From: Microcoleus sp. FACHB-61
Lineage (GTDB): Bacteria; Cyanobacteriota; Cyanobacteriia; Cyanobacteriales; Microcoleaceae
Direction of reading: 5' to 3'
Assembly (NCBI GenBank): GCA_014695295.1
Contig: JACJNY010000070.1
Span: 1 to 64,000, forward strand
Length of the DNA: 64,000 nt
Of the stretch, positions 53,587-63,350 are shown piece by piece. Each line of letters opens with the position of its first letter. The first letter of the stretch is position 1. The notes beneath the pieces are model-generated. The model did no database searches. It was given only the letters and a program-made list of their open reading frames with translations, and had not been told where the DNA came from. The position numbers were made by a program, and so were the translations under genes.

Positions 53587-54753
53587 TTACCTAGAGGCGG
53601 CCCGCACCAACAACAATCCTCCGATTCCCAAGCCAAACACGATCGGCAGCCAAGCCGACAGAATCGGAGTCAAAACAGCTTTCACGCCCATAGAACTGGT
53701 GATGAAAGAAAATACGTAGTAAGTAAAAATCACAACTACGCTAATACCAAAACTCGTTCCTCGACCGGAGCGGCGCGGTTGAGTTCCCAAAGCGGCTCCC
53801 ACTACACCAAATACCATGCACACGAAAGGAAAAGCATATTTTTCTTGAATTCGCACCTTTAATTTGCGAATTTGCGGTTCGTCGCCACTGTTTTTAAGGA
53901 TATCCAAACGCTCTAAAGCTTGGGCAATGTTCATTTCCTTAAAATCCCGCGCTCTAGCAGCTAAATCTAAGGGCGTGCGGGGGAGTTGCAACTGCTGGTG
54001 TTGAAACCTAACTATATTGCGGTAAGAGCCGTCAGGAGCTACTATATAAGCGGTTCCATTGAAAAAATCCCAGGTATTTTCTGAGGGATTCCAAGTAGCT
54101 GATTCTGAAGAAACGATTTGATTGAGGCCTGGGGTGGAGCGATCGATAATTGTTAAACCTTTCATTCGCTGACCGTCAAACTGTTCTGCATAAAAAAAGC
54201 GGGCTAGGGTTTCGTCGCCGCCTTTTTCGGGTTTGCGAAATTCTGTGTAGATAATATTTCTATCTTGAAATATCGGTTTTTCTCGCTTCAGGGCTCTGTC
54301 TAAAGTCAGAGTAGCTCTGTAGCTGGCGGCGGGTACGACTAACTCTTGCAAACCAAAGGTGAAGCCGGCAACAATTAAACTCATAATCACTGCAGGCACT
54401 ATCAATCGGTAAACGCTAACTCCGCAACTGCGGAGGGCGATGAGTTCGCTGTCGCTGGACATTCGGCTGTATGCCATTAAGGTTGCTAGCAGCATTGACA
54501 TGGGGAAAGCCAATACTACGAAGTAGGGAATTTGCAGCAGAAAAATTTCTATGGCTGCGCCGTAGGGGAGGCCGGATTCTGTGACTCTGCGGACTAATTC
54601 AAATAAAGCTCCAACTGTGACGGCGACGGATGTAAAGAGTCCGACGCCAAAGAGAAATGGCCCGATTAGTTCTTTGGTAATGTACCAGTCCATTACTGAA
54701 ATTCTCGGCAGCCAGTTGATGGGATTCAAAGAATTGGATATTGCTATTTTCAT
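53587..54753 (-). CDS. LptF/LptG-family permease for lipopolysaccharide export
   Basis: This reads as 388 residues from MKIAISNSLNPIN; an in-frame TTG 30 bases upstream is less likely. There are three N-terminal helices, a large periplasmic beta-jellyroll-like region (about 150-280) and three C-terminal helices, as in YjgP/YjgQ proteins. MDWYITKELIGPFLFGVGLFT is the usual opening. With LptB it drives lipopolysaccharide from the inner membrane to the periplasmic bridge. Only one permease gene is present, where E. coli has both lptF and lptG. Single-permease systems are usual in cyanobacteria as far as I know. Confidence 0.9.
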   Translation of the reverse strand: MKIAISNSLNPINWLPRISVMDWYITKELIGPFLFGVGLFTSVAVTVGALFELVRRVTESGLPYGAAIEIFLLQIPYFVVLAFPMSMLLATLMAYSRMSSDSELIALRSCGVSVYRLIVPAVIMSLIVAGFTFGLQELVVPAASYRATLTLDRALKREKPIFQDRNIIYTEFRKPEKGGDETLARFFYAEQFDGQRMKGLTIIDRSTPGLNQIVSSESATWNPSENTWDFFNGTAYIVAPDGSYRNIVRFQHQQLQLPRTPLDLAARARDFKEMNIAQALERLDILKNSGDEPQIRKLKVRIQEKYAFPFVCMVFGVVGAALGTQPRRSGRGTSFGISVVVIFTYYVFSFITSSMGVKAVLTPILSAWLPIVFGLGIGGLLLVRAASR

Positions 54754-54834
54754 AGTGGCGCTTTCTCGCAGATTGCTCCTCAATCTAAAATCTAAAATCT
54801 AAAATTCAGCCGTTTGGCGAATGCCTTCAAAAGA

Positions 54835-55563
54835 CTATCGCACGAAGCTGTCGCCCAAGTAATACTGCCGCACTAAAGGGTTGCTGTAGAGTTCTTCTTC
54901 AGCCCCGGAGGCTAAAATTTGGCCGTCTCGCATGATGTAGGCTCGATCGGTAATTTCGAGGGTTTCTCGGACGTTGTGATCGGTGATGAGGATGCCGATT
55001 TTGCGATCGCGCAGTTTAGCAATAATTGTTTGAATTTCGTCTACGGCGATCGGATCGACGCCTGCAAACGGTTCGTCTAAAAATAGGAACATAGGGCCGT
55101 CTCGCCCCGCAGCTAATGCTCTGGCCAGTTCAGTCCGCCGCCTTTCTCCCCCAGAGATTTGAATTCCCAAACTGGATGCTATTTTTTCTAAGCGAAATTC
55201 TTGCAACAGGAAATCGACTCGATCGCGCCATTCCCAGCGCGGCACTTGAGTTTGTTCTAGGACTAACAAAATGTTGTCGCGCACGCTCATGTTGCGGAAA
55301 ATGCTTGCTTCTTGAGCCAGATAGCCAATTCCCAAATGCGCTCGTTGGTGCATCGCCAATTTAGTGATGTCTAAATCGTTTAGCCAAACGGTGCCTTGAT
55401 TTGGTTTTTCTAATCCGGTTGCTATGTAAAATGTTGTGGTTTTACCGGCACCGTTGGGGCCGAGCAGTCCTACGATTTCTCCTTGGGCTACCGAAAGGTT
55501 GACGCGACTAACTACATTGCGTTTTCCGTAAGATTTGTGAATATTTTCGAGTACAATTTTCAT
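54835..55563 (-). CDS. lptB: LptB, lipopolysaccharide export ATPase
   Basis: This 242-residue ABC ATPase has Walker A GPNGAGKTT, LGIGYLAQEASIFRNMSVRDN (typical LptB Q-loop), signature ISGGERRR, Walker B MFLFLDEPFAGVDP and ILITDHNVRETLEI. It powers the LptF/G permease encoded 81 bases downstream. It lies between lptA and lptF/G on one strand, consistent with an operon. Confidence 0.95.
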   Translation of the reverse strand: MKIVLENIHKSYGKRNVVSRVNLSVAQGEIVGLLGPNGAGKTTTFYIATGLEKPNQGTVWLNDLDITKLAMHQRAHLGIGYLAQEASIFRNMSVRDNILLVLEQTQVPRWEWRDRVDFLLQEFRLEKIASSLGIQISGGERRRTELARALAAGRDGPMFLFLDEPFAGVDPIAVDEIQTIIAKLRDRKIGILITDHNVRETLEITDRAYIMRDGQILASGAEEELYSNPLVRQYYLGDSFVR

Positions 55564-55735
55564 TTTCGCCGTGGCAACCTCTACAAGCTAAATTTCAGAC
55601 TGCGGGTTTGTGCGATCGAGTTTCAAGTTGATATTTTACAATCTCCAGCTTCTTAGTTTTTAAAATAAGAAATTTCGCATCTATCCCAAGTAGTATGTTT
55701 TTAGCGATGCGAAATTTCGCTACCACCAGCTATTT

Positions 55736-56248
55736 TTACTTGGGAGCTGTTCGGGGACGTGCGGGCGGTTTAACAGCGGGCTGAGGATTTACTGGGGGAC
55801 GTTGGGAGCCAACTGCATTTTGGGCTGCTGTATCTTGTTCCGGGGCAACCAGATAGACGGATTCTACCTGTCCTGGGTTGTCTGGCAGGGCAATAAACCG
55901 CCCTTCGTCGATGAGGTATGTTATGGTTTCGCCGCGCAGGCTGTTGCCCTGCTGCAATACGTAAACATCTCCGCTGAGAATGATCCGGCGCTCGCGGCTG
56001 AAGTATTGAGCTTGAGCTGCGGTTGCTTGTATTTGGCGGGCTGGATAGTTGATTTGGACGTTGCCGCGGGCTGTCACGATGCCGGTTTTGGAGTCGGCTT
56101 CTTGAATGTCCGATCGCACACTCAGAGTGCGGGGCGGCGCAGCTTGCGGGTAGGTGGGAGAGGCAATCGCGCCAGCCAGAGTGAGGGGCAAAAGCAGCGA
56201 TAATCCTTTGAATATGCGGGAATTGAGTAGTTTAGCGGAGGGCATCAT
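55736..56248 (-). CDS. lptA: LptA/OstA-like periplasmic lipopolysaccharide transport protein
   Basis: This 170-residue protein has a signal peptide (FKGLSLLLPLTLAGAIASPTYPQA, cut near residue 36). One OstA/LptA beta-jellyroll domain follows (ADSKTGIVTARGNVQINYPARQIQATAAQAQYF; ILSGDVYVLQQGNSLRGETI) and a Pro-rich tail. It should form the periplasmic bridge for lipopolysaccharide. It is the first gene of lptA-lptB-lptF/G. Confidence 0.9.
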   Translation of the reverse strand: MMPSAKLLNSRIFKGLSLLLPLTLAGAIASPTYPQAAPPRTLSVRSDIQEADSKTGIVTARGNVQINYPARQIQATAAQAQYFSRERRIILSGDVYVLQQGNSLRGETITYLIDEGRFIALPDNPGQVESVYLVAPEQDTAAQNAVGSQRPPVNPQPAVKPPARPRTAPK

Positions 56249-56623
56249 AAGCTTGGAGCCTCAAAATTTGTGAAATTGCTGAAGGGTATTATCTCCAGTT
56301 AGGTATTTTATCTTAACGGCCAGAAAGATTCCCGCGCTTGTCGATCGATTGACCCGAGAGTCTCAACCAATTATCCTAGCAAGACAACAGCGAATTTAAT
56401 TGGCTATTTTGCTGAGTGGCTGCAACTGTCTTAACCAAAAACAGGCCCAAAAGCCTGTGAAGCGACACATAAATTCTCTTGTTGGGCCCGCGCGACAGCC
56501 CGCCCCCTACTTGTGAGGCAAGGTGTGCTGCACCTCAGAGTACAAGGCTTTAGTTAAGGCGATCGCGCAATATAGGAAACGCCAAGACGATTAGGACGTT
56601 CTTAATTACTGAAACATCAGCTT
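56249..56623. other. Intergenic gap without a recognised gene
   Basis: The 375 bases contain a GGTGTGCTGCACC-type short hairpin (about 56523) and GC-rich stretches around 56485. Nothing else is recognised. Confidence 0.4.
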
Positions 56624-57040
56624 TTATTGCTTCTTCCTTCTTCCTTCTGCTATAATTCGCGGCAATTGCAAGCCTGCAACTTCTGTACCTGCGAACAACG
56701 GTACAAATTTAGCTACTTCTTCCGGGCCAGCTTGTTGCAAAGCGCTCAAAAGTTTAGCACTTTGTCCGAGCAAATCTTCAACGGCAATTCCGGCATAACT
56801 CGGCTGATAATAACTGAGCCGATTTATCCCTTCTCCCAGCAAGATTACTGCACCGCGCCAGTTTTGATTTCCTAAGTGATAAAGCGCGACCGCAATTTGC
56901 AATATTCCCTGATAAAACCTTTTTTCCGGCTCGCCGGCATCCATCCACAAAGCCTCTAAAGTATCGTGACAAGCGTAAAATTCTTGGCTGTTAAACTGTT
57001 CGATACCTTGCCAAAAGTCGAGCGGGATTTCCTCTGTCAT
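56624..57040 (-). CDS. DUF309 protein
   Basis: This 138-residue helical protein has the family motif FNSQEFYACHDTLEALWMDAGEPEKRFYQGILQIAVALYHL, with conserved His, Glu and Trp in the ExxxxHxxLE-like helix. Such proteins occur widely in cyanobacteria and plant plastids; function is unknown. The C-terminal EGRRKKQ tail runs into CTTCTTCC-type repeat DNA. Confidence 0.88.
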   Translation of the reverse strand: MTEEIPLDFWQGIEQFNSQEFYACHDTLEALWMDAGEPEKRFYQGILQIAVALYHLGNQNWRGAVILLGEGINRLSYYQPSYAGIAVEDLLGQSAKLLSALQQAGPEEVAKFVPLFAGTEVAGLQLPRIIAEGRRKKQ

Positions 57041-57187
57041 TCGATTGGAGATGGGAGATTTTCCATTGCGGATGTGTCTGTGAGTAGGCGGCGATCGATT
57101 TTTTTAAAAGAGCTAAGTTTTAAAAATAGGAAAATTAACGACCTGTTTTCAAAACTACTGCCATTTCACGACCGCCTACTTAACCGA

Positions 57188-57550
57188 TTACATAGTGTCT
57201 CTGACAGCTTTAATCTGATCCATTCCTATTTCCTGATTAGTTCCAGCGAAATCGTTATCTGGTGTCAGAAATAACATACAGTGACACTCTTTGCGCTCGC
57301 GCATGGGAATGCAGGGACAGTTCCAGTAGGCGGCTTTTACTTCGGCTTCTTTATCTTCGTAATGGCGACAAGGGCATAAGGGAGCGCCTAGTTCATCCTT
57401 GTGTTTTGCTAGCCCTTCTATCACGACAGCAGTGACGGAAGGCTCGGAACAAAAGAAAGTTCCCGTGCGCTTGGCGTAGGTTTCGGAGAAATTCTTCATA
57501 GCCTCCAAAGTTTTTTCGTTGGAGAGTTTAGATTTTTCTGTTGTGTTCAT
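57188..57550 (-). CDS. ftrC: Ferredoxin-thioredoxin reductase, catalytic beta chain
   Basis: This 120-residue protein has the seven conserved Cys of the catalytic chain: CSEPS, LCPCRHYEDK, NCPCIPMRERKECHC. They bind a 4Fe-4S cluster next to the redox disulfide that passes electrons from ferredoxin to thioredoxin in light-driven regulation. Length is normal. The variable alpha chain is not in the window. Confidence 0.95.
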   Translation of the reverse strand: MNTTEKSKLSNEKTLEAMKNFSETYAKRTGTFFCSEPSVTAVVIEGLAKHKDELGAPLCPCRHYEDKEAEVKAAYWNCPCIPMRERKECHCMLFLTPDNDFAGTNQEIGMDQIKAVRDTM

Positions 57551-57850
57551 AGTTTAGGATCGGAGTTGAGGATGCTACGAGCTTTTAACAATTGTAGCGC
57601 AGAATGTGATTTTAAACACTTGTATATTTCTGTTTACTTACAAGGAGGAAAACCTTGACAAAGATTGAGCTTTAGGTGGTTGGTTTTTTAGTGGTTTTTC
57701 TCTATCCCGGACGGTGCGCGAAACTGGCTGCTGACCTGGTTTTAGGAGCCGACAAAAAATTTTGGCGATTGAGGGCCCTCAACAATCATCCCCCAAAGGG
57801 GATAAAAATCGGATAAGATAGCACAGCCCTGTCCCTGTTAGTGGCATCTG
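57551..57850. other. Gap upstream of cas6 with two palindromes
   Basis: TTGAGGGCCCTCAA (57769-57782) is a perfect 14-bp palindrome, and ATCCCC/GGGGAT with a 4-base loop lies at 57788-57803. Both are 50-80 bases before the cas6 start and could be operator sites. The rest shows no gene. No CRISPR repeats were seen. Confidence 0.5.
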
Positions 57851-58975
57851 ATGGCAACCTCCCCTCACCGCACCCCCAGCAAAAAATCTCCTCCGTCTGG
57901 GCTGATTTGGCCCGCTGACACGGAGTTAGTCGGATTAGTGTTTGAATTGACTCCCGGCGCTGCTAGCTATCTGTACGCGCAGTATGCTATAGGTTTGCAC
58001 GCTTGGTTTTTAGGTCAAGTACAGCAAACTGAGCCGGATTTATCGAAACTTTTGCACGATGAACAGTCAGAAAAAGCCTTTACTATTTCGGGATTGGAAG
58101 GTGATTTGCTCCCCGGTGGCAAAGAATTTCAGCTTTTGGGCGATCGAATTTATCGCTGGTACGTAACAGGACTTTCAAAGCCAGTAGTGCAGTGGCTGAG
58201 TCAGTGGCTGCAAAATTTGCCCGAAGAGATAGATTTGCGAAATGCTCCGCTGCTAATTCGCTCTTGGGATATTGCTTTTGCTCCCACAACTTACCAGCAA
58301 TTATTAACAGCCGAACCCCCATTTTCGCCAACCATCAAACTTAGTTTTGTGACTCCTACAAGCTTTCGTAGCAAAGGCCATCACTTCCCTTTGCCAGTTC
58401 CCGAAAATGTTTTTCACAGCTATTTGCGCCGCTGGAATAACTTTTCGGGGGTAAATTTTGACCAAGCAGAATTTTTGAATTGGATTGATGAAAATGCAAT
58501 TATTAGCCGCCACAAATTGGAGTCGCAAAAGGTAGCGGCGGGAAAAAAAGGCATGGTAACGGGATTCACTGGAGCTGTGGAATTTGGGCTAGGGCGATCG
58601 GCTCACAATCGCCCTGATTTTGTACAATTATTTTATGCTTTGGGGCGGTTAGCGCCTTATTGCGGCACTGGCCACAAAACAACTTTTGGATTGGGACAAA
58701 CGCGAGCACAATGGTTGACAGAAGCGCTACCTGAAGTGTCGATACAAAGCGTATTGGCGGCGCGAATAGATGAATTGACAAAGAAGTTTATGGCGCACAG
58801 AAAGCGTACAGGCGGAAGTCGCGCTGCTGAGATTGCTGAAACTTGGGCGACGATTTTGGCGCGCCGGGAATTGGGGGAATCTTTGTTTGATATTGCTGCT
58901 GATTTGGAAATGCCTTACGAAACTGTGAAAACTTACGTAAAGTTGGCAAGAAGGGCTTTGAAAGTGGAGGATTAG
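57851..58975 (+). CDS. cas6: Cas6-family CRISPR RNA endonuclease with C-terminal helix-turn-helix
   Basis: This 374-residue protein fits the cyanobacterial Cas6 RAMP family. The N-terminal ferredoxin-like fold has a candidate catalytic His50 (GLHAWFLGQV), and the C-terminal fold ends with VTGFTGAVEFGLGRS and the glycine-rich loop APYCGTGHKTTFGLGQTR (about 268-285). Past the RAMP part, residues 325-370 form a helix-turn-helix (AEIAETWATILARRELGESL; IAADLEMPYETVKTYVKLAR) like sigma region 4 or sporulation regulators. Cas6 cuts precursor CRISPR RNA within repeats. No other cas gene or array lies within the window, so it must serve loci elsewhere or have another role. Confidence 0.88.
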   Translation: MATSPHRTPSKKSPPSGLIWPADTELVGLVFELTPGAASYLYAQYAIGLHAWFLGQVQQTEPDLSKLLHDEQSEKAFTISGLEGDLLPGGKEFQLLGDRIYRWYVTGLSKPVVQWLSQWLQNLPEEIDLRNAPLLIRSWDIAFAPTTYQQLLTAEPPFSPTIKLSFVTPTSFRSKGHHFPLPVPENVFHSYLRRWNNFSGVNFDQAEFLNWIDENAIISRHKLESQKVAAGKKGMVTGFTGAVEFGLGRSAHNRPDFVQLFYALGRLAPYCGTGHKTTFGLGQTRAQWLTEALPEVSIQSVLAARIDELTKKFMAHRKRTGGSRAAEIAETWATILARRELGESLFDIAADLEMPYETVKTYVKLARRALKVED

Positions 58976-59003
58976 CGCGAATTTGTTGACTGTTGACTGC
59001 TGA

Positions 59004-60440
59004 CTAATGACTTTTAGTGAATAGGTATATGTCGTCTCGCTGATATTTTAGTTGAAATTGAGGGGTGTTTTTTAGTTTAGTTACTAGGTTTTTAACAAAA
59101 TCTCGATCGCTCATCCAGCCAGGATATCTGAGGTTCAGCAATACATAATCAAATTCTGCGAGATTTGCAGGCGGCGCGTTAGCCTGAGTTAATTTTACTA
59201 CAGGGCGGTGCGCTAAGTGCGGAGCAATCTGAGCAGTTGTTAAAACACTGCCTTTGGTTTCAACAAGAGAAATTGCCTCTTTGGTAGCTGGCAAAGTGTC
59301 GAACCCATTTAAATAAATAGTCCAAAAATACCCGTATTTCGCTAAAGCTAAGAAAGCAATCAACGACCAAATTACAATGACTCTAGGCAATGGATAATTA
59401 GGAAGTGGCAATCTATCAAATATTGTCTTTCCCTTTTGCTGATTGCTATATGCTAAACTGGAAATTACGGCAACCAACAAAAACGGCAATATCGGCACAG
59501 AATATTGATGAATTAAATCCCGCTGAGCGGGGATATCGGAAAGAATATTCATCGCCAACATCGGCACAGCACTAATTAAAGATGACAGATGACGCGGGGA
59601 CAGCCACCAAATTACAGGTAATAGCAATAACGCTAAATATTCAAAAGTCTCTAAAGAAAACAAACGCCCTAAAACTAGATTTGGTTTCACTATTAAATTA
59701 ATAGCAATTTCAAAAACCGAGTTTCCCAAATATTGATATCGCCCAATTCCCGCGTGTTCTCTTCCCTGATTAAAATACGGTATAACTGCCTGAGTAGCTA
59801 CCAGGAACCAACCCGCGCCTAGGAATAGAGCTATGAGTCCACAATTGCGTTTTTTGTCAAAACACAACAGCCACAAACCCATCGCAGCCACAGTTAAAGA
59901 TAGCACGGCTTTGCAGCTCAAAACTAATACAATAGCAGCACAAAACCACAAGGTTTTATTCAGCCTCGCGGCTAAGATTGCTGCTAGCAGTGCTGGTAAA
60001 GCAATTACTTCTGGGTGGAAGTCGAAGAGATTGACATTAAATACTAATGGATAGAGGAGGTAAATACAGGCGATCGCCCCAGATATGCTATTATTTAATC
60101 CGGCTTGCCGTGCCAAACTCCAACTCGGCCAAGCACCTAAAGCTAGGGAAACAGCTTGCACTAATAAAAGCCAGTGAACATCGGGATATATTTTGTAAAG
60201 TAAAGCTAGTGGATAGAAAATAAAAGCGGCGTGGTCGCCCCAAATATTTATTGCCATTAAAGAGGAAAATGGCGTTTGATTTTGGGAGATTAAATAAATT
60301 GCTTGGTCAAAAATTGCTAAGTCGAATGCAGTTGAATGAAACAAAGCGTGCCGCGCGCTGCTGGCGGTAAATAAGACTATCGTTGTCACGACAATCATTA
60401 AAAATACTGGATGATATTTTAGGGATTTTAAAGTTAGCAT
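59004..60440 (-). CDS. DUF2079 polytopic membrane protein (copy 1)
   Basis: This 478-residue protein has about ten membrane segments and the family signature HALFHSTAFDLAIFDQAIYLISQNQTPFSSL near the N-terminus, where the paired acidic residues resemble the first catalytic loop of GT-C glycosyltransferases. It is a tandem paralogue of the next gene. A lipid-linked sugar transferase role is possible but unproven. The C-terminal ~130 residues are soluble. Confidence 0.88.
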   Translation of the reverse strand: MLTLKSLKYHPVFLMIVVTTIVLFTASSARHALFHSTAFDLAIFDQAIYLISQNQTPFSSLMAINIWGDHAAFIFYPLALLYKIYPDVHWLLLVQAVSLALGAWPSWSLARQAGLNNSISGAIACIYLLYPLVFNVNLFDFHPEVIALPALLAAILAARLNKTLWFCAAIVLVLSCKAVLSLTVAAMGLWLLCFDKKRNCGLIALFLGAGWFLVATQAVIPYFNQGREHAGIGRYQYLGNSVFEIAINLIVKPNLVLGRLFSLETFEYLALLLLPVIWWLSPRHLSSLISAVPMLAMNILSDIPAQRDLIHQYSVPILPFLLVAVISSLAYSNQQKGKTIFDRLPLPNYPLPRVIVIWSLIAFLALAKYGYFWTIYLNGFDTLPATKEAISLVETKGSVLTTAQIAPHLAHRPVVKLTQANAPPANLAEFDYVLLNLRYPGWMSDRDFVKNLVTKLKNTPQFQLKYQRDDIYLFTKSH

Positions 60441-60448
60441 TTTATTGT

Positions 60449-62032
60449 TTAATCAGCGATTCGTTTAAATAGCATAACTTCGTTTTTTTGATAAGTTAAT
60501 TGAAAATCGGGAGAATTTTTAAGTTGATTTGCTAAGGTATCACCAAGTTTTTCAGTATCAGGCCAGGGATGGCGCAGGTTTAATAATATGTATTGAAATT
60601 CAGCTAAATTTGTTTGGGGCGAAATTTGTGAAAGCAATTTTACTATTGGGCGGTGGGCAAAGTGAGGGGCAAGTCTATTATCTGTTAAAATACTGCTTTG
60701 AGCTTGAACTTGTGCGACTGCTTCGCGTGTAGCTTGCCAGGTATCTAGTCTATTTAGGTACAGATAAAAATCTTTATATTCGCCCAGAAAGAGGAAAGTT
60801 ATTAACGACCAAATTATCATGATTCTCGGCAATTGAATTCCCCGCCCAAGTTGAGAAATTCGGAAGTTTTTAAATTGGGGCAGATTGACCCATGTTAAAA
60901 ACTGTTGCTTATTTGCTTTATCCTCTTCCTTGTAGCTTTTTATTTCTTCCCTCTTCCTTGTTTCTTCCTTCGCGATAGCTGCTAACAATAAAAAGGGAAT
61001 TACAGGCACTGAATACTGATAGGCTAAGCTGCGTTGAAATGGCAAGTCAGAGAGGATATTGATGAGCAGGGTAGGGATGGCAGGAATTAGCGGTGTTAGA
61101 TATTGTAGCCGTAGTTTGCCCGAAAATGGCAATAGCAGCCAAATCACAGGTAAGGTGAGGAGAAATAAATATTTGAATGTATCGAAGGAAAGGATTTTTC
61201 CTAATACTAACTGTGGTTTTAATATGAGATTGATGATAATTTCTAGTACGGATTTGCCTAAATAGCTGTAGCGCCCTACTCCAGCGACTTCGCTGCCGCT
61301 AAAAAAGGGGATGATTTTCTGGGAAGCAATCAAAAACCAAGCTGCACCGAGCAAAAGTGCGATCGCCCCGTACCGTTGCTTTTTTTCGCAAAAAAGCAGC
61401 CAGAAACCCATAGCAACAACGGTTAGGGACAAAACCGCTTTGCAACTCAAAACTAACAGAATAGCGGTACAAAACCACACAATTTTATTTAAACGCGCCG
61501 CCAAAATTGCTGCCAAAAGTGCGGGTAAAGCGATTACTTCCGGGTGAAAATCAAATAAATTGATGTTAAATACCACCGGATAGAGCAAATAAATCAATGC
61601 GATCGCACGCGATTGTTCTTGATTTAAACCTGCCAAACGCGCTAAACTCCAGCTAGGCCAAGCCCCCAGGGATAAAGCAACTGCTTGTACCAACAGCAGC
61701 CAATGCACATCCGGGGAAATTTTGTACAGCAAAGCTAGCGGATAATAGATTACCGCTGCGTGATCGCCCAAAATATGAATCCCCATTAAAGAAGAAAAAG
61801 GCGTTTGGTTTTGGCTGATTAAGTAAATTGCTTGGTCAAAAATTCCCAAATCGAAAGCAGTTGATTGGAATAAAGCGTGCCGTAAACTGCTACACAAAAA
61901 GAAAATTGCCGCAGCAGTAGCGATCGCCCAAACCAAACTCGACGGTAGCTGCGATCGACCTTCCTCTATATTTTCGGCGATCGAGACACTGATGTCCTCA
62001 CTGGAATCAGCAAAATTTTCCCTATTCTGCAT
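60449..62032 (-). CDS. DUF2079 polytopic membrane protein (copy 2)
   Basis: This is about 527 residues from MQNRENFADSSED; an in-frame TTG at 62092 would add 20. It shares HALFQSTAFDLGIFDQAIYLISQNQTPFSSL and the rest of the fold with copy 1, eight bases downstream. It differs by a soluble acidic N-terminus of ~50 residues. It also has a ~25-residue charged insertion before the last helix (AKEETRKREEIKSYKEEDK), encoded by purine-rich repeat DNA, where copy 1 has a short loop. The pair probably arose by duplication. Confidence 0.88.
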   Translation of the reverse strand: MQNRENFADSSEDISVSIAENIEEGRSQLPSSLVWAIATAAAIFFLCSSLRHALFQSTAFDLGIFDQAIYLISQNQTPFSSLMGIHILGDHAAVIYYPLALLYKISPDVHWLLLVQAVALSLGAWPSWSLARLAGLNQEQSRAIALIYLLYPVVFNINLFDFHPEVIALPALLAAILAARLNKIVWFCTAILLVLSCKAVLSLTVVAMGFWLLFCEKKQRYGAIALLLGAAWFLIASQKIIPFFSGSEVAGVGRYSYLGKSVLEIIINLILKPQLVLGKILSFDTFKYLFLLTLPVIWLLLPFSGKLRLQYLTPLIPAIPTLLINILSDLPFQRSLAYQYSVPVIPFLLLAAIAKEETRKREEIKSYKEEDKANKQQFLTWVNLPQFKNFRISQLGRGIQLPRIMIIWSLITFLFLGEYKDFYLYLNRLDTWQATREAVAQVQAQSSILTDNRLAPHFAHRPIVKLLSQISPQTNLAEFQYILLNLRHPWPDTEKLGDTLANQLKNSPDFQLTYQKNEVMLFKRIAD

Positions 62033-62159
62033 GAAATCTGGCACTAGGTGGTCACTCAAAATATGATTCCATCGAATGTGCTTTCCACGCAATAGTTAAC
62101 CACTAATTTTCATCCCCGCAATCGTAATATTAGAATAATCCACAAAACATTAAAAAATT

Positions 62160-63350
62160 GTGAAAGCAATAACTCTTCTCGGCTCCACAGGCTCCATCGG
62201 CACTCAAACTCTGGATATTGTAGCTCAATACCCCGATCAATTTCGGATTGTCGGGTTAACCGCCGGACGAAATGTAACGTTGCTGGCCCAGCAAATTCGC
62301 CAGTTTAGACCGGAAATTGTCGCGATTTGCGACGAAGATAAATTACTGGAATTGAAGGAGGCGATCGCAGATCTCGACCCTCAACCTATTTTACTTGCTG
62401 GCGAGTCAGGCGTTGTCGAAGTTGCCCAATACGGCGACGCTCAAGCCGTCGTCACCGGCATAGTTGGCTGTGCCGGTTTGCTGCCAACAATTGCGGCTAT
62501 CAAAGCAGGCAAAGATATCGCCTTAGCCAATAAAGAAACATTAATCGCAGGGGGCCCCGTTGTCAACCCCTTAATCGAAAAATACGGCGTTAAAATATTG
62601 CCAGCAGACTCGGAACATTCGGCCATTTTTCAGTGCCTGCAAGGTGTTATGGTTGGCGGGTTGCGGCGAATTATTCTAACGGCTTCGGGCGGTTCTTTTC
62701 GAGATTTGCCGATCGACAAATTAGCAGGAGTAACAGTAGCCGATGCTTTGAAACATCCGAATTGGTCGATGGGGCAGAAAATCACGATCGATTCTGCTAC
62801 TTTGATGAATAAAGGATTAGAAGTAATTGAGGCTCATTACTTGTTCGGGATGGATTATGACGACATTGATATTGTCATCCATCCCCAGAGCATAATTCAC
62901 TCGTTAATTGAGTTGCAAGATACCTCGGTTTTGGCGCAATTGGGGTGGCCGGATATGCGATTGCCGCTGCTTTATGCTTTGTCTTGGCCGGAGCGCATTC
63001 ATACAGATTGGGAACGGCTGGATTTGGTAAAAGCTGGGGATTTGACTTTCCGAGAACCAGACCACGAAAAGTATCCTTGTATGCAGTTGGCTTATGCGGC
63101 GGGACGTGCGGGCGGTTCGATGCCTGCGGTGCTGAATGCAGCAAATGAACAGGCGGTAGCGCTCTTTTTGGAGGAGAAGATTCAGTTTTTGGATATTCCG
63201 AAGTTGATTGAGAAGGTGTGCGATAAACATCAAGCCGATAACTGTGAAAGCCCTGGTTTAGACGATATTTTGGCGGCGGATCGGTGGGCGCGACAGGAAG
63301 TTTTGGCAGATAGTATGGAATTGGGCGATCGTATTCTTTCGGTTCGCTAA
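62160..63350 (+). CDS. dxr: 1-deoxy-D-xylulose 5-phosphate reductoisomerase
   Basis: This 396-residue enzyme performs the second step of the methylerythritol phosphate route to isoprenoids, which supplies carotenoids, phytol and quinones. Start is GTG. NADPH motif [14 protein letters not shown], metal and substrate site [46 protein letters not shown] and HPQSIIHSL are all present. Length is normal. It is divergent from the DUF2079 pair. Confidence 0.97.
   Translation: MKAITLLGSTGSIGTQTLDIVAQYPDQFRIVGLTAGRNVTLLAQQIRQFRPEIVAICDEDKLLELKEAIADLDPQPILLAGESGVVEVAQYGDAQAVVTGIVGCAGLLPTIAAIKAGKDIALANKETLIAGGPVVNPLIEKYGVKILPADSEHSAIFQCLQGVMVGGLRRIILTASGGSFRDLPIDKLAGVTVADALKHPNWSMGQKITIDSATLMNKGLEVIEAHYLFGMDYDDIDIVIHPQSIIHSLIELQDTSVLAQLGWPDMRLPLLYALSWPERIHTDWERLDLVKAGDLTFREPDHEKYPCMQLAYAAGRAGGSMPAVLNAANEQAVALFLEEKIQFLDIPKLIEKVCDKHQADNCESPGLDDILAADRWARQEVLADSMELGDRILSVR

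Noticed and set aside
57551-57850. CRISPR array beside cas6
   Set aside because: No regularly spaced direct repeats of 25-40 bases were found in either flank or anywhere else in the window.
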